This document shows positions 8,660-17,143 of a DNA stretch of 54,842 nucleotides, piece after piece. The DNA lies in assembly GCA_021738505.1 (NCBI GenBank), contig JAIPBW010000012.1, positions 1-54,842 of the forward strand, written 5' to 3'. The stretch's first letter is position 1; every line of letters starts with the position of its first letter. Under the pieces are notes generated by a model that was not told where the DNA came from, did no database searches, and saw only the letters and a list, made by a program, of their open reading frames with translations. This stretch comes from Bacteroidales bacterium (GTDB taxonomy: Bacteria > Bacteroidota > Bacteroidia > Bacteroidales > PWNQ01). The translations under genes were made by a program, and so were the position numbers.

Positions 8660-9418
8660 ATGAGTACGAGAAATGCATCAAAATTAAACCAATTGCTACA
8701 ATCTTTACCCCAAGGTATTGTATTGCTGGCTTCCTGGCTTGTTGATCAGGGATATTCCCATGATCTTCAACAAAAATACTTACGAAGCCAGTGGTTAACA
8801 CCTATAGGACGAGGGGCATACAAAAGAACGGGCGACGACATCAACATATTTGGTGCATTGTATGCATTGCAGAAACAGGCAAATAAACCTATCCACCCAG
8901 GAGGTCCTTCAGCCTTGTACCTGCAGGGTTACGCACACTATATTGCAATGGAACACCAGCCGTTAATACTTTTTGCACCACAAGCAGCCAAATTGCCTGT
9001 ATGGTTTACAAAGCATTGGTCCGGGGAATATACATTCCGGCGCTCTAAGATACTTCCCGGGAGCCAGGCGCAGACCGTTTATGATACTGGTAATTTCCAA
9101 ATCCATATATCCTCAGTTTCCCGGGCTATGATAGAGTGCCTGGAAATGACGCCAGACCATTTCGACCTCGAAGAAGCCTGGCTCATTATGGAAGGCCTAA
9201 ATGCCTTGCCACCCAAGCAGGTTCAACACTTGCTTGAGCAATGCAGCTCAATAAAAACCAAACGGCTATTTCTTTACTTTGCAGAAAAGGCAGGACATAC
9301 ATGGTTTAAATATCTGGATATTTCAAGAATAAAGCTTGGCTCAGGTAAGCGCAGTATTGTAAAAAATGGTGTGTTAAATTCAAAATATCTAATAACCCTC
9401 CCTAAAAACCTTGCGTAA
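8660..9418 (+). CDS. abiEi: AbiEi-type antitoxin (type IV toxin-antitoxin / abortive infection)
   Basis: The 252-residue protein resembles AbiEi antitoxins: an N-terminal winged-helix part (about residues 1-90, with WLTPIGRGAYKRTG) followed by the C-terminal antitoxin domain (about 95-240). In studied systems AbiEi represses its own operon and neutralises the AbiEii nucleotidyltransferase without direct binding, protecting the population against phage. The stop overlaps the start of the next gene by one base (TAATG), the expected coupling. It sits between two tandem-repeat blocks, which suggests acquisition as a unit. The likely promoter is within 8600-8655. Confidence 0.85.
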   Translation: MSTRNASKLNQLLQSLPQGIVLLASWLVDQGYSHDLQQKYLRSQWLTPIGRGAYKRTGDDINIFGALYALQKQANKPIHPGGPSALYLQGYAHYIAMEHQPLILFAPQAAKLPVWFTKHWSGEYTFRRSKILPGSQAQTVYDTGNFQIHISSVSRAMIECLEMTPDHFDLEEAWLIMEGLNALPPKQVQHLLEQCSSIKTKRLFLYFAEKAGHTWFKYLDISRIKLGSGKRSIVKNGVLNSKYLITLPKNLA

Positions 9419-10323
9419 TGGATGATCAATACACCAGGCAAGTTGCTTTGTTATTGAGGATTATTCCGGAACTGAATAACATACCTGAATTTGCCATGCA
9501 TGGAGGTACGGCAATCAATTTATTTCATCATGACATGCCACGCCTCTCTGTTGATATTGATCTGACATACATCCCTTTTGATGGCCGTGAGAAAGACTTA
9601 CAAAACATTGGTTTGTTACTGGAAAAACTTTCAGACAAACTAAGAAAAACCATACCAAATATTCAGATAAATGCAGGGCCTCATTACGATACAGAAATGA
9701 AACTGTTCTGCAGACACAAAACTGTAGAAGTAAAGATTGAAGTAAATACTATCAACCGGGGGGTGTTGAAAGCAACAGAACAATATACACTCTGCACTGC
9801 TGCTCAGGAACATTTTAATATGTTTTGTGAAATGACGATCGTCCCGGAAGCACAATTGTTCGGAGGTAAAATGGTGGCAGCATTAGACCGTCAACATCCA
9901 CGGGATTTATTTGATACGAAAAAAAAGTTCGACAAAACGAGTTTGACACCCGAATTGATGGAAGGCTTCTTATTTTGTCTTTGCAGTAGCAAACGGCCCT
10001 TTATTGAGATACTGAAACCAAATTTTTTGAATCATGAAAGCGCCCTAAAGAATCAATTTTTAGGTATGTCAGCAGAACCATTTACTTATACTATGTTTAA
10101 GCATGAAAGAAAACGACTTATTGCTTCGATTCATAACAATTTAATATCACACCAAAAGCAAATGCTAATAAGTTTTGCTGAAGGACAACCGGATTGGCTC
10201 TATAAAGACTGGAGCAAGTATCCCGGTATTGCATGGAAATTAAAGAATATTAACAACCTTAAACATAAAAACCCTCAAAAATTTAAGAATCAAATTAAAC
10301 AGTTGAAAGAATTATTCTATTGA
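9418..10323 (+). CDS. abiEii: AbiEii-type nucleotidyltransferase toxin
   Basis: The 301-residue protein belongs to the AbiEii/DUF1814 nucleotidyltransferase family. The catalytic motif GGTAIN (residues 29-34) with DID at 46-48 is the DNA polymerase-beta-like GS/GT...DxD site. The downstream motif with LFGGKMVAALDR and RDLFD supplies the family's conserved Lys and Asp. Members are thought to transfer nucleotides to tRNA and stop growth when antitoxin is lost. The gene overlaps abiEi by one base. No key residue seems missing, so the toxin is probably active. Confidence 0.87.
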   Translation: MDDQYTRQVALLLRIIPELNNIPEFAMHGGTAINLFHHDMPRLSVDIDLTYIPFDGREKDLQNIGLLLEKLSDKLRKTIPNIQINAGPHYDTEMKLFCRHKTVEVKIEVNTINRGVLKATEQYTLCTAAQEHFNMFCEMTIVPEAQLFGGKMVAALDRQHPRDLFDTKKKFDKTSLTPELMEGFLFCLCSSKRPFIEILKPNFLNHESALKNQFLGMSAEPFTYTMFKHERKRLIASIHNNLISHQKQMLISFAEGQPDWLYKDWSKYPGIAWKLKNINNLKHKNPQKFKNQIKQLKELFY

Positions 10324-10352
10324 TCAACGGTTAAAGATAAAAGAAGGATTGA

Positions 10353-10538
10353 TTAGTGCGAAGGTGCGAGGTGGCGTGCCGATAGTACGAAGATGCGAGG
10401 AAAGCAGTGAGTAGTGAGTCGATAGTACGAAAGTACGATAGTATGATAGTACGATGGTGCGATGGTGCGAGGAAAGCGGTGAGTAGTGAGTTGTGAGTCG
10501 ATAGTGCGATAGTACGAAGGTGCGATGGTACGAAAATA
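10353..10538 (+). repeat. Long GTACGA/GTGCGA short-tandem-repeat block, left type
   Basis: Degenerate 8-10 bp units (GTACGAAG, GTGCGATG, GATAGTAC) are interrupted twice by GTGAGTAGTGAGT units. It matches the block at 7901-7980, including GGAAAGC before the GTGAGT units, but no four-helix-bundle gene follows it here. Confidence 0.8.
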
Positions 10539-10560
10539 GAAGAAGTTGAAAAAAAATGCC

Positions 10561-10604
10561 AGCGACTATTCGCCGGGAGATCCCTCTCCCGATAGCTATC
10601 GGGA
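10561..10604. repeat. Palindromic repeat shared with the 52-kb element
   Basis: GCGACTATTCGCCGGGAGAT (10562-10581) is the reverse complement of 52294-52313, allowing for the element's ends. It runs into the 18-bp perfect palindrome TCCCGATAGCTATCGGGA (10587-10604), which is followed by C, A and seven T. It may terminate transcripts arriving from abiEii. Confidence 0.7.
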
Positions 10605-10657
10605 CATTTTTTTCCGTTTCACTCCAAAAAACTCCATCGGGATGCAGCGTTGGTCCG

Positions 10658-10707
10658 GACCTGTCAGCGTCCGACCGAAGAGAGGTCCTGACAGGTCTTT
10701 TGTTTTT
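10658..10707 (+). terminator. Terminator-like nested hairpin
   Basis: The arms GACCTGTCAG (10658-10667) and CTGACAGGTC (10688-10697) are perfect. A second stem, GACC/GGTC, forms inside the loop, and TTTTGTTTTT follows. No gene ends close upstream (abiEii stops at 10323), so it may be part of a repeat family rather than a dedicated terminator. Confidence 0.6.
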
Positions 10708-10720
10708 ATGATTAGTTTTC

Positions 10721-10806
10721 GAAGGTGCGAGTTGGCGAGTTGGCGTTAGGGCGAACTGGCGAGGTGATTTATCGATAGTGGACTGGGCGGCCCGATAGCT
10801 GTCGGG
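10721..10806. repeat. GGCGAGTT-type repeat and second CCCGATAGCT palindrome
   Basis: GGTGCGAGTTGGCGAGTTGGCG and similar degenerate units (10733-10762) are followed by the near-palindrome CCCGATAGCTGTCGGG (10791-10806), a variant of the one at 10587-10604. It ends 16 bp before the purF stop. On the minus strand there is no T-run after it, so a terminator role for purF is weak. Confidence 0.55.
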
Positions 10807-10822
10807 ATATTACAAACATCCA

Positions 10823-12721
10823 CTAATAAGCTCGTTCATTTTTTCCTTCGATATAATTAATAAAGGATTTGTTTACGACGCGGTTTCCGCCGGGAGTAGG
10901 ATAATCTCCAGTAAAGTACCAGTCCCCGCTATTATAAAGTAGTGCATCGTGTAATGTCTCAATCCCCTGGTAGATAACCTGCACCTCAGCTTTAATATTG
11001 GCCGGTGTCAATAACTCGGCAATTTTTTCCGATATCTGTTCCGGAGTAAACGGATCATAAATTTCTTTTACATGATTGATAACTTCTTCTTTAGGGGCAT
11101 TTTCCTGGCTTTTACATTTGCGGTATACTTCATGTAGCACATGATGCATATTTTTTTCTTTCAGAAGAGCAATAGCTGCCCGGAAAGCAACAAAATCGGA
11201 AAGTTTAGCCATATCAATACCATAACAATCCGGATATCTTATCTGCGGTGCAGAAGAAGCTACTACAATCCGCTGGGGTCCAAGACGGTCTAAAATTCGC
11301 AGGATACTTTGCTTAAGGGTAGTTCCACGGACAATCGAGTCATCAAGGACAACCAGTATATCATCTTGTTTTACAACGCCATAAGTAACATCATACACAT
11401 GGGCCACCAGATCATCTCTTTGATTATCCTGAGTGATAAACGTTCGCATTTTCGCATCTTTCACAGCCACTTGCTCTACTCTGGGCCGTAAAGCCATTAT
11501 CTTCTTTAGTTCCTTTTCATCGGCGTTATTCTCAAGACCTTTTATTTTCTCCACTTTCACTTTATCGCAGAAATTATTCATGGCTTCCACGAGCCCGTTG
11601 AAGGCCACACTTGCCGTATTCGGAATATAAGAAAACACTGTGTTCTCCAGATCATGGTTAATCGTCTTCAATATGGGTTCCGCTAAGGCTTTCCCTAAAT
11701 TTTTTCGTTCCTGATAGATCTCATTATCTGTTCCCCGGGAGAAATAAATCCGTTCAAAAGAACAGGCTTTCCTTTCCGTAGGCTTCTGAAACGGCTCATA
11801 AATAACATCTCCGTTGCGTTTCACAATCAAAATATAGCCGGGTTCAATTTCTTTAACGCGCTCAGCAGGCACATTAAAAGCCGTTTGAATGACAGGGCGC
11901 TCGGAAGTAGCCACGACAATTTCATCATCCTGGTAATAATAAGCAGGGCGTATCCCTGCAGGATCGCGCATAACAAAAGAGTCGCCATGGCCTATCATAC
12001 CGGAGATCGTATAACCGCCATCCCAATATTTCGCAGACCGGGTGATAAGCTTCAAAACATCCAGCTCACTTGCTATTAATCCTGAAATCTCTTTTTTGCT
12101 ATAGCCTTGTTCTTTATATTTTTTGTAAAGCTCTTCATTCTCTCTGTCAAGGAAATGGCCGATTTTTTCCATCACCGTAACCGTATCTGTCGTTTCTATC
12201 GGATGTTGTCCTATACTGACGAGATTATCAAAAAGTTCGTTTACATTGGTCAGGTTGAAATTCCCGGATAACACCAAATTACGGGTCATCCAGTTATTAT
12301 GACGGATAAATGGATGCACATTATTAATATCGTTCTTGCCAAACGTTCCGTAGCGCAGGTGTCCCATTAAGACTTCCCCTGTATAAGCTACATTTTGTTT
12401 CAGCCATTCAATATCGCGTAAACGCGCGGAATTCCCCTGTGTCTTCTCATCAATCTCCTGATAAATACTACCGAAGATATCTTTGATCGGGTTAGCATCA
12501 TTGGAACGGTAGCGGTCGATATATCTTTTGCCCGGTTCAAGACCAAGCTTAAGACTTGCTATCCCTGCTCCGTCCTGTCCACGGTTGTGCTGCTTTTCCA
12601 TAAGCAGGTACATCTTATTCAAACCATAAGTGCTCGTACCGTACTTAGACAGATAATATTCCTGAGGCCGCAGCAATCGCAAAAAAGCTATGCCGCATTC
12701 GTGTTTAATTGCATCACTCAT
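10823..12721 (-). CDS. purF: Amidophosphoribosyltransferase-like protein (PurF)
   Basis: PurF makes 5-phosphoribosylamine from PRPP and glutamine, the first step of purine synthesis. The N-terminal glutaminase nucleophile is the cysteine in HECGIAF (Cys9 of the precursor; the leading eight residues would be removed as a propeptide). MEKQHNRGQDGAG and the MGHLRYGT segment fit the Ntn glutaminase fold. The PRPP-binding loop is DDSIVRGTT at about residue 459. At 632 residues it is longer than E. coli PurF (about 505), as usual for the Bacteroidota form, with insertions between the domains and an extended C-terminus. A candidate -7 motif lies 21 bp upstream. The gene is alone. Confidence 0.9.
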   Translation of the reverse strand: MSDAIKHECGIAFLRLLRPQEYYLSKYGTSTYGLNKMYLLMEKQHNRGQDGAGIASLKLGLEPGKRYIDRYRSNDANPIKDIFGSIYQEIDEKTQGNSARLRDIEWLKQNVAYTGEVLMGHLRYGTFGKNDINNVHPFIRHNNWMTRNLVLSGNFNLTNVNELFDNLVSIGQHPIETTDTVTVMEKIGHFLDRENEELYKKYKEQGYSKKEISGLIASELDVLKLITRSAKYWDGGYTISGMIGHGDSFVMRDPAGIRPAYYYQDDEIVVATSERPVIQTAFNVPAERVKEIEPGYILIVKRNGDVIYEPFQKPTERKACSFERIYFSRGTDNEIYQERKNLGKALAEPILKTINHDLENTVFSYIPNTASVAFNGLVEAMNNFCDKVKVEKIKGLENNADEKELKKIMALRPRVEQVAVKDAKMRTFITQDNQRDDLVAHVYDVTYGVVKQDDILVVLDDSIVRGTTLKQSILRILDRLGPQRIVVASSAPQIRYPDCYGIDMAKLSDFVAFRAAIALLKEKNMHHVLHEVYRKCKSQENAPKEEVINHVKEIYDPFTPEQISEKIAELLTPANIKAEVQVIYQGIETLHDALLYNSGDWYFTGDYPTPGGNRVVNKSFINYIEGKNERAY

Positions 12722-12741
12722 AACGAACTTTCTTTAAATTG

Positions 12742-12749
12742 CAAAAATA
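12742..12749 (-). promoter_or_regulatory. Candidate -7 element for purF (TATTTTTG)
   Basis: Read on the minus strand, TATTTTTG matches TAnnTTTG 20 bp before the purF start. No clear -33 TTTG is seen at the usual distance. No PurR or riboswitch site was recognised in the leader. Confidence 0.5.
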
Positions 12750-12860
12750 GTCTTTTTTCATTTCTTTTCAGAACGAACAACATACTGACTACCCTGTTTA
12801 GAAATATTTTGTAAAGATACCGTAATTGACATTGTTCATGCATTAATTGCAGGCTAAAAG

Positions 12861-12913
12861 TCGCAAAGCAAAATAAAATAATGACATTGCCACTATTTTG
12901 AAAAATTAAACAT
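12861..12913 (+). repeat. Truncated element A, right end only
   Basis: TCGCAAAGCAAAATA followed by ATAATGACATTGCC and ATTTTGAAAAATTAAACAT matches the last 50 bp of element A (compare 2300-2360 and 45800-45866) with a short internal deletion. It lies in the 322-bp divergent gap between purF and the symporter gene. The rest of that gap holds their two candidate promoters. Confidence 0.65.
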
Positions 12914-12960
12914 AGCAAGTGAATGCAATCGTAAAATACAAATAACTTTAGTTTTTCCTG

Positions 12961-12968
12961 TATATTTG
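12961..12968 (+). promoter_or_regulatory. Candidate -7 element for the symporter gene (TATATTTG)
   Basis: TATATTTG is a perfect TAnnTTTG match, 75 bp before the ATG at 13044. The -33 region is AT-rich without a clear TTTG. Confidence 0.5.
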
Positions 12969-13043
12969 AATCCCTGTTTGAAAAAACAAACAGATATAAC
13001 TTTTTATTTTTGATAAAAATGCAGGCTTTTTAAATCTGTTAAA

Positions 13044-14471
13044 ATGAGTAATAAGATGAAGAAAATCGCTCTCCACTGGCAAATTCTGATCGCCCTTGTT
13101 CTGGCAATCCTTTATGGGATGTATTTCAACACATCATACACCATCAACCAGACAAAACTGGATAAGATGGAAAAAGCCGGAAAAGACAGTGTTTTGATCA
13201 GCAACCTGAGCTCATTCAAAGGAGAAACATGGGATACAAAAACTGCTTTGATCAAAGATATAAAGCCAGAATTTGGAGCTGAGTACTTTCGTCAACACAG
13301 GAAAGACATTATCGAAGCTGCATATGACAATGAAGCCGTATCGTACATAAGCTGGATGGGAGATTTGTTTTTGCGCGCCCTAAAGATGCTGATCATTCCA
13401 TTGATCTTAAGTTCTATTGTCTCCGGGGTGGCAAATATCGGCAGCGGTGATAATCTGGGACGACTCGGGCTCAAAACCATCGGTTATTATCTGATGACAA
13501 GCACATTCGCCATTGTCACCGGACTTTTGCTGGTGAATTTAATCAAACCCGGTGTTGGAGCAGACCTCAGCTTGATGCAGGAAGTAGAAGACCTGGGTGA
13601 ATACAAAGGGCTGGGACAAATTTTGATTGAAATTGTTCCCGAAAATATCTTTGAAGCTCTGACAAATAGCAACATGCTTAGCATCATATTTTTTGCTATT
13701 CTTTTCGGATTTTTTATTACCCGCGTCAAGCCTAAGCCTAAGCAAACATTAACAGACTTCTTTAATGCTGCTTTTGATGTAATGATGAAGATTACTTTAT
13801 GGGTTATTCGTTTTACTCCTCTTGGGATTTTTGGGATAGTCGCAAAGGTTGTCGCCGATCAGGATAATTTGGGGCAATTAGTCAGCAGTATGGGAATTTA
13901 CATGATCACGGTTTTAGGAGCCCTGCTTATCCATGCATTCATTACGCTGCCGTTGTTGCTCCGCGTTGTCGGCAAGGTAAACCCGTTTAAACACCTTTCT
14001 GCCATGACAACACCTGTCTTAACAGCCTTCTCAACATCTTCATCAGGTGCAACCCTGCCCCTGACCATGACTGCTACAGAAGAAAATAGCGGTGTCAGCA
14101 AAAAGATCACCAGCTTTACATTACCCTTAGGGGCAACCATAAACATGGACGGAACGGCTCTATATGAATGCGTTGCAGCCATGTTTATTGCGCAGGCTTA
14201 CGGTATTGACCTGACAATTACTGAGCAGATCGTCGTGGTAATCACAGCTTTGTTGGCATCAGTGGGTGCTGCTGCTATTCCAATGGCCGGACTGGTGATG
14301 ATCACAGTGATTCTTTCTGCAGTAGGATTGCCTTTGGAAGGTGTAGGACTGGTTTTGGCGGTGGACAGGATACTTGATATGTTCCGGACAGCTACCAATG
14401 TGTGGAGTGATAGCTGCGGTTCTACGATAATTGCTTCATCAGAAGGAGAAGATCTAAAAGTAAAATCATGA
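13044..14471 (+). CDS. Dicarboxylate/amino acid:cation symporter (DAACS family, GltP/GltT-like)
   Basis: The 475-residue inner-membrane protein imports glutamate, aspartate or C4-dicarboxylates with Na+ or H+. The signatures of the family are present: SSSGATLPLTM in hairpin HP1 (about residue 331), GATINMDGTALYE in TM7 (about 362) and the HP2 segment ASVGAAAIPMAG. Two hydrophilic stretches follow TM1 (residues about 35-105), longer than in E. coli GltP and common in Bacteroidota members. Ion and substrate choice cannot be read with certainty. Monocistronic with its own candidate promoter. Confidence 0.92.
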   Translation: MSNKMKKIALHWQILIALVLAILYGMYFNTSYTINQTKLDKMEKAGKDSVLISNLSSFKGETWDTKTALIKDIKPEFGAEYFRQHRKDIIEAAYDNEAVSYISWMGDLFLRALKMLIIPLILSSIVSGVANIGSGDNLGRLGLKTIGYYLMTSTFAIVTGLLLVNLIKPGVGADLSLMQEVEDLGEYKGLGQILIEIVPENIFEALTNSNMLSIIFFAILFGFFITRVKPKPKQTLTDFFNAAFDVMMKITLWVIRFTPLGIFGIVAKVVADQDNLGQLVSSMGIYMITVLGALLIHAFITLPLLLRVVGKVNPFKHLSAMTTPVLTAFSTSSSGATLPLTMTATEENSGVSKKITSFTLPLGATINMDGTALYECVAAMFIAQAYGIDLTITEQIVVVITALLASVGAAAIPMAGLVMITVILSAVGLPLEGVGLVLAVDRILDMFRTATNVWSDSCGSTIIASSEGEDLKVKS

Positions 14472-14517
14472 TTAAAAGCTCTTGATAGATTTACCTTTCA
14501 CAGCAGAAAAAAATTCC

Positions 14518-14584
14518 CCGATGAAACAGAAAATGGTTTCACGAGGTAAACCATCAATGACCACGAATGACCAACAATGCCCAT
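14518..14584 (+). repeat. Element A fragment: small hairpin plus three 10-bp AATGAC units
   Basis: TGAAACAGAAAATGGTTTCA (14522-14541) is the same small hairpin as at 2218-2239. Units starting AATGAC at 14556 and 14566 and AATGCC at 14576 follow at exact 10-bp spacing. It lies between the convergent symporter and tadA genes and may act as a terminator, though no T-run follows. Confidence 0.65.
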
Positions 14585-14607
14585 CATTGAAATTATCTTC
14601 CATGCAT

Positions 14608-15057
14608 CTATTTCCGTTTCTTCCGGAAGAACTCCTGCAGCAAGGTTTTGCTTTCATTGGCCATAACTCCGCTTTTCACTTTTGTAGACGGATGCAACAG
14701 GTTTTCATTGTATAAAGTATATCCTCTTTTCTCATCTTCGGCACCATAAACCAGGCGACCTATCCGGCTCCAAAAGGCAGCTCCAGCACACATCGGACAA
14801 GGTTCCAGCGTAACGTAAAGCGTACATTCTTCTAAAAACTTACTTCCCAGATAATCGGAAGCAGCGGTAAACGCTTGCATTTCCGCATGAGCTGTCACAT
14901 CTTTGAGTTGTTCTGTAAGATTATGTGCCCGCGCAATGACCTGATTATTGCAGGCTATAACAGCACCTACCGGAATCTCGTCTTTTTCAAATGCTTTTTC
15001 TGCTTCCCGGTAGGCATCCCGCATAAAATCTTCATCGTTTGGCTGTAGTAGTCCCAT
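14608..15057 (-). CDS. tadA: tRNA-specific adenosine deaminase (TadA-like)
   Basis: The 149-residue zinc deaminase converts A34 to inosine in tRNA-Arg(ACG), allowing wobble decoding. The catalytic HAE (His57, Glu59) and the zinc-binding PCPMC (Cys87, Cys90) are intact. DEIPVGAVI and the ending KTLLQEFFRKKRK are typical TadA features and argue against a cytidine or guanine deaminase. The start at 15057 (MGLLQPNDEDFM) gives the usual N-terminal helix. It is followed on the same strand, upstream, by a small beta-barrel gene 34 bp away, but a shared operon is uncertain. Confidence 0.92.
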   Translation of the reverse strand: MGLLQPNDEDFMRDAYREAEKAFEKDEIPVGAVIACNNQVIARAHNLTEQLKDVTAHAEMQAFTAASDYLGSKFLEECTLYVTLEPCPMCAGAAFWSRIGRLVYGAEDEKRGYTLYNENLLHPSTKVKSGVMANESKTLLQEFFRKKRK

Positions 15058-15091
15058 AAACCATTTTTATCCGTAAAACCTCCTGTTTATC

Positions 15092-15571
15092 CTACCACAG
15101 ATATCTTATGCCCAGGGAAGTTCCCCAGCCCAATCCGGCATTATCACCTACAATATCAAGGCCTGGTCTGAAATCAATACTTAAAAGCAGCGGTACATTC
15201 AGGTCACTGAAATCATATTCCAGTCCTATTTGTCCGGATATACCAATATTTATATAATCATCATTTTCCTCATACTCAAAAAAGCCTACATTACCTCCTG
15301 CTCCGTAATACCAATTAAGTCCTTCGTTAATATTCTCAACCCAATGGTAGAGGCCAAAAAGATACAAGCGGTTGTGATGATCATTTCCGCCAAGACCTAA
15401 GTCGAACTCCAGACGATTAGATTCACTTAATCCATGCTGATAGGATATCTCAGCTCCATTTATGTCTCCATCACCACCCAAACGTAATCCTAAGGCTTTG
15501 GGATTTACCTGTGCATTGGCAAATAAACTAAAGCCCAGAATAATGCCAACAATTAATGCTAATTTTTTCAT
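15092..15571 (-). CDS. Small outer-membrane beta-barrel protein
   Basis: The 159-residue protein has a clear signal peptide (MKKLALIVGIILGFSLFANA, cleavage before QVN). The mature part alternates hydrophobic and polar residues with Gly and aromatic girdle positions, as in 8-strand barrels, and ends in an aromatic (GIRYLW). It resembles generic outer-membrane beta-barrel domain proteins of Bacteroidota. No specific ligand or function can be given. It is transcribed in the same direction as tadA with a 34-bp gap. Confidence 0.75.
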   Translation of the reverse strand: MKKLALIVGIILGFSLFANAQVNPKALGLRLGGDGDINGAEISYQHGLSESNRLEFDLGLGGNDHHNRLYLFGLYHWVENINEGLNWYYGAGGNVGFFEYEENDDYINIGISGQIGLEYDFSDLNVPLLLSIDFRPGLDIVGDNAGLGWGTSLGIRYLW

Positions 15572-15899
15572 TTGATTTATATTTTAGGTTTTATTCTTCT
15601 CATTTGATCTTATTAGTACAATTTTTCCTCTTTATAGAAAGGGAAACCCATACTATAAATTAAATACAGGCATCTTCTTGTATGTTTAAGACAAGCATGA
15701 AAGTCTCAAATTTTTTCAACCTATAAGCCTCTGCATCTTAACATCCACTAGAAACAATGTTGCAAACAATTTATTGTTCTTATGCCATCATTTAATCTGT
15801 TATATTAAGGAAACACTATTCCCCCATAATATGTTTAATTTAATTGTCGTGTAACCCTTTTCTGTTTTCTACCTGCAAGAGCATATTTCTCAAACAAAA
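15572..15899. other. Intergenic gap, 328 bp, no gene seen
   Basis: The gap is AT-rich, with stops in all frames. It must hold the promoter of the small beta-barrel gene (minus strand) and the 3' end of the nitroreductase-like gene transcript. No clear TAnnTTTG, hairpin or RNA gene was recognised. Confidence 0.5.
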
Positions 15900-16553
15900 T
15901 TATTTGGCCTTATGCGACACAGGAAAATTAAGCATAAGATGCTGTGAATCTTCTAAATCAAGTATATCTCTTAATTTGTCTTTATTCATTTGTGCTCTGG
16001 GCACAGTTGCAAAGTTTTCTGAAGCACAATAAAGCAATATATTTTGGCCTACAAATCCGGCATCCATATTTGCCCATGTAAACTTCTGCTCTTGATCACC
16101 CCTGTCAAAGCGGGAAAAATCCGACACCAGTAAAAAGATCACAGGAGCCTCGAGAACAAATTCCTGACGGGCTGCTACCTGCTCCCTGTAGTCACCTGTT
16201 TTTACTCTGCTCAGCATATGTTTATGTGCATCATAACGATAAACCGCCGATTTGAAAAACACGTATACATCAATATCCTGAGCATTAATAGCAGAAGGGG
16301 CAGTACGTTTTTCCTCTTCCGGCCTGTTGATTCCATTTGCAGCCCATAACATGTTTGAAATATGCTGCAGACTAATCGGTTCTTCCCTGAATTCACGCAT
16401 TGAAGCTCGTTCTGCAAGAGCTTCCATTAAAAGTGCTCCTTCTTTTATTTCCGGCTCGGGTAATTCTATCGCTTTTTTTATCATACCCTGGCCAAACAAT
16501 GCATTGAATAATACAATTTGCAAAATGATTAAAGTAAATTTCATAAACTTCAT
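15900..16553 (-). CDS. Exported nitroreductase-like protein (SagB/ThcOx type)
   Basis: The 217-residue protein has a signal peptide (MKFMKFTLIILQIVLFNALFG) and then a nitroreductase-fold domain. RASMREFREEPIS matches the FMN-phosphate-binding R-R-S-x-R-x-F start of the family. LLWAANG-like SNMLWAANGINRP, RTAPSAINAQ and the AGFVGQNILLYCASE helix match the SagB-type dehydrogenase subgroup. These enzymes use FMN for NAD(P)H-dependent or azoline oxidations. Having a signal peptide is a little unusual, but periplasmic members occur in Bacteroidota. No azoline cyclodehydratase or precursor peptide is nearby, so a role in peptide natural-product synthesis is not supported. Substrate unknown. Confidence 0.8.
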   Translation of the reverse strand: MKFMKFTLIILQIVLFNALFGQGMIKKAIELPEPEIKEGALLMEALAERASMREFREEPISLQHISNMLWAANGINRPEEEKRTAPSAINAQDIDVYVFFKSAVYRYDAHKHMLSRVKTGDYREQVAARQEFVLEAPVIFLLVSDFSRFDRGDQEQKFTWANMDAGFVGQNILLYCASENFATVPRAQMNKDKLRDILDLEDSQHLMLNFPVSHKAK

Positions 16554-16717
16554 ATATTTAAATTTTTGTTCTGTGTTCTGTGTTCGTTGTTTGTCCGCTA
16601 ATTTCTCTAATTACACACCAATTAACGCGGATTTAGTATATTCTTATTCGCAAATGTAATTCATAATTCGTAATTCATAATTCAAGATACCCATCACTGC
16701 CAACTCGCCGCTTCGCG

Positions 16718-17126
16718 TTTAATCATTCACCTGTGTGTCGAAAAAATTTTCGCCATGGAGGTTTCATATGTTTAAGTTTTTCAAAAAATTGATAATGTAA
16801 TTATTATGTTTTTCTCCTTTTTCTCTAACTGTCATTTGCTTCGCGTCATTTAACCGTCTTCGACGGATGTCATTTGTAGTCATTTGCGCTTCGCGCGTCA
16901 TTTTGCTTTACTATATTTTAAGTCATTTACTTAAGGGCTATCTGAGACGGCTATATCAGACAGCAGCCGGACACAGAAGTATAGAAAATGACTACTAATG
17001 ACCATTAATGACTACTAATGACAACAAATGACTACTAATGACAACAAATGACTACCAATGACCATCAATGACAACAAATGACTCCTAAACAACATTGTTT
17101 ACCTTGTTCTTTAATCATTCACCTGT
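16718..17126 (-). repeat. Dispersed element A, copy 2 (inverted), with ten 10-bp AATGAC units
   Basis: Read on the minus strand it follows copies 1 and 3 closely through the conserved core. It has the longest array: ten units of AATGAC plus four variable bases, exactly 10 bp apart, at 16987-17086. The element is bounded by a 17-bp direct repeat, TTTAATCATTCACCTGT, at 16718-16734 and 17110-17126. The remaining part of the 590-bp gap (16554-16717) holds TTCTGTG and AATTCATAATTCGT short repeats and no gene. Confidence 0.85.
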
Positions 17127-17143
17127 ATATTTAACTATCATAA

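Noticed and set aside
10546-10749. 67-codon open frame in the palindrome cluster
   Set aside because: It consists wholly of repeat sequence and hairpin arms.
16987-17086. CRISPR array
   Set aside because: Units are 10 bp with 4-bp variable parts; no spacers of 30 bp or cas genes.
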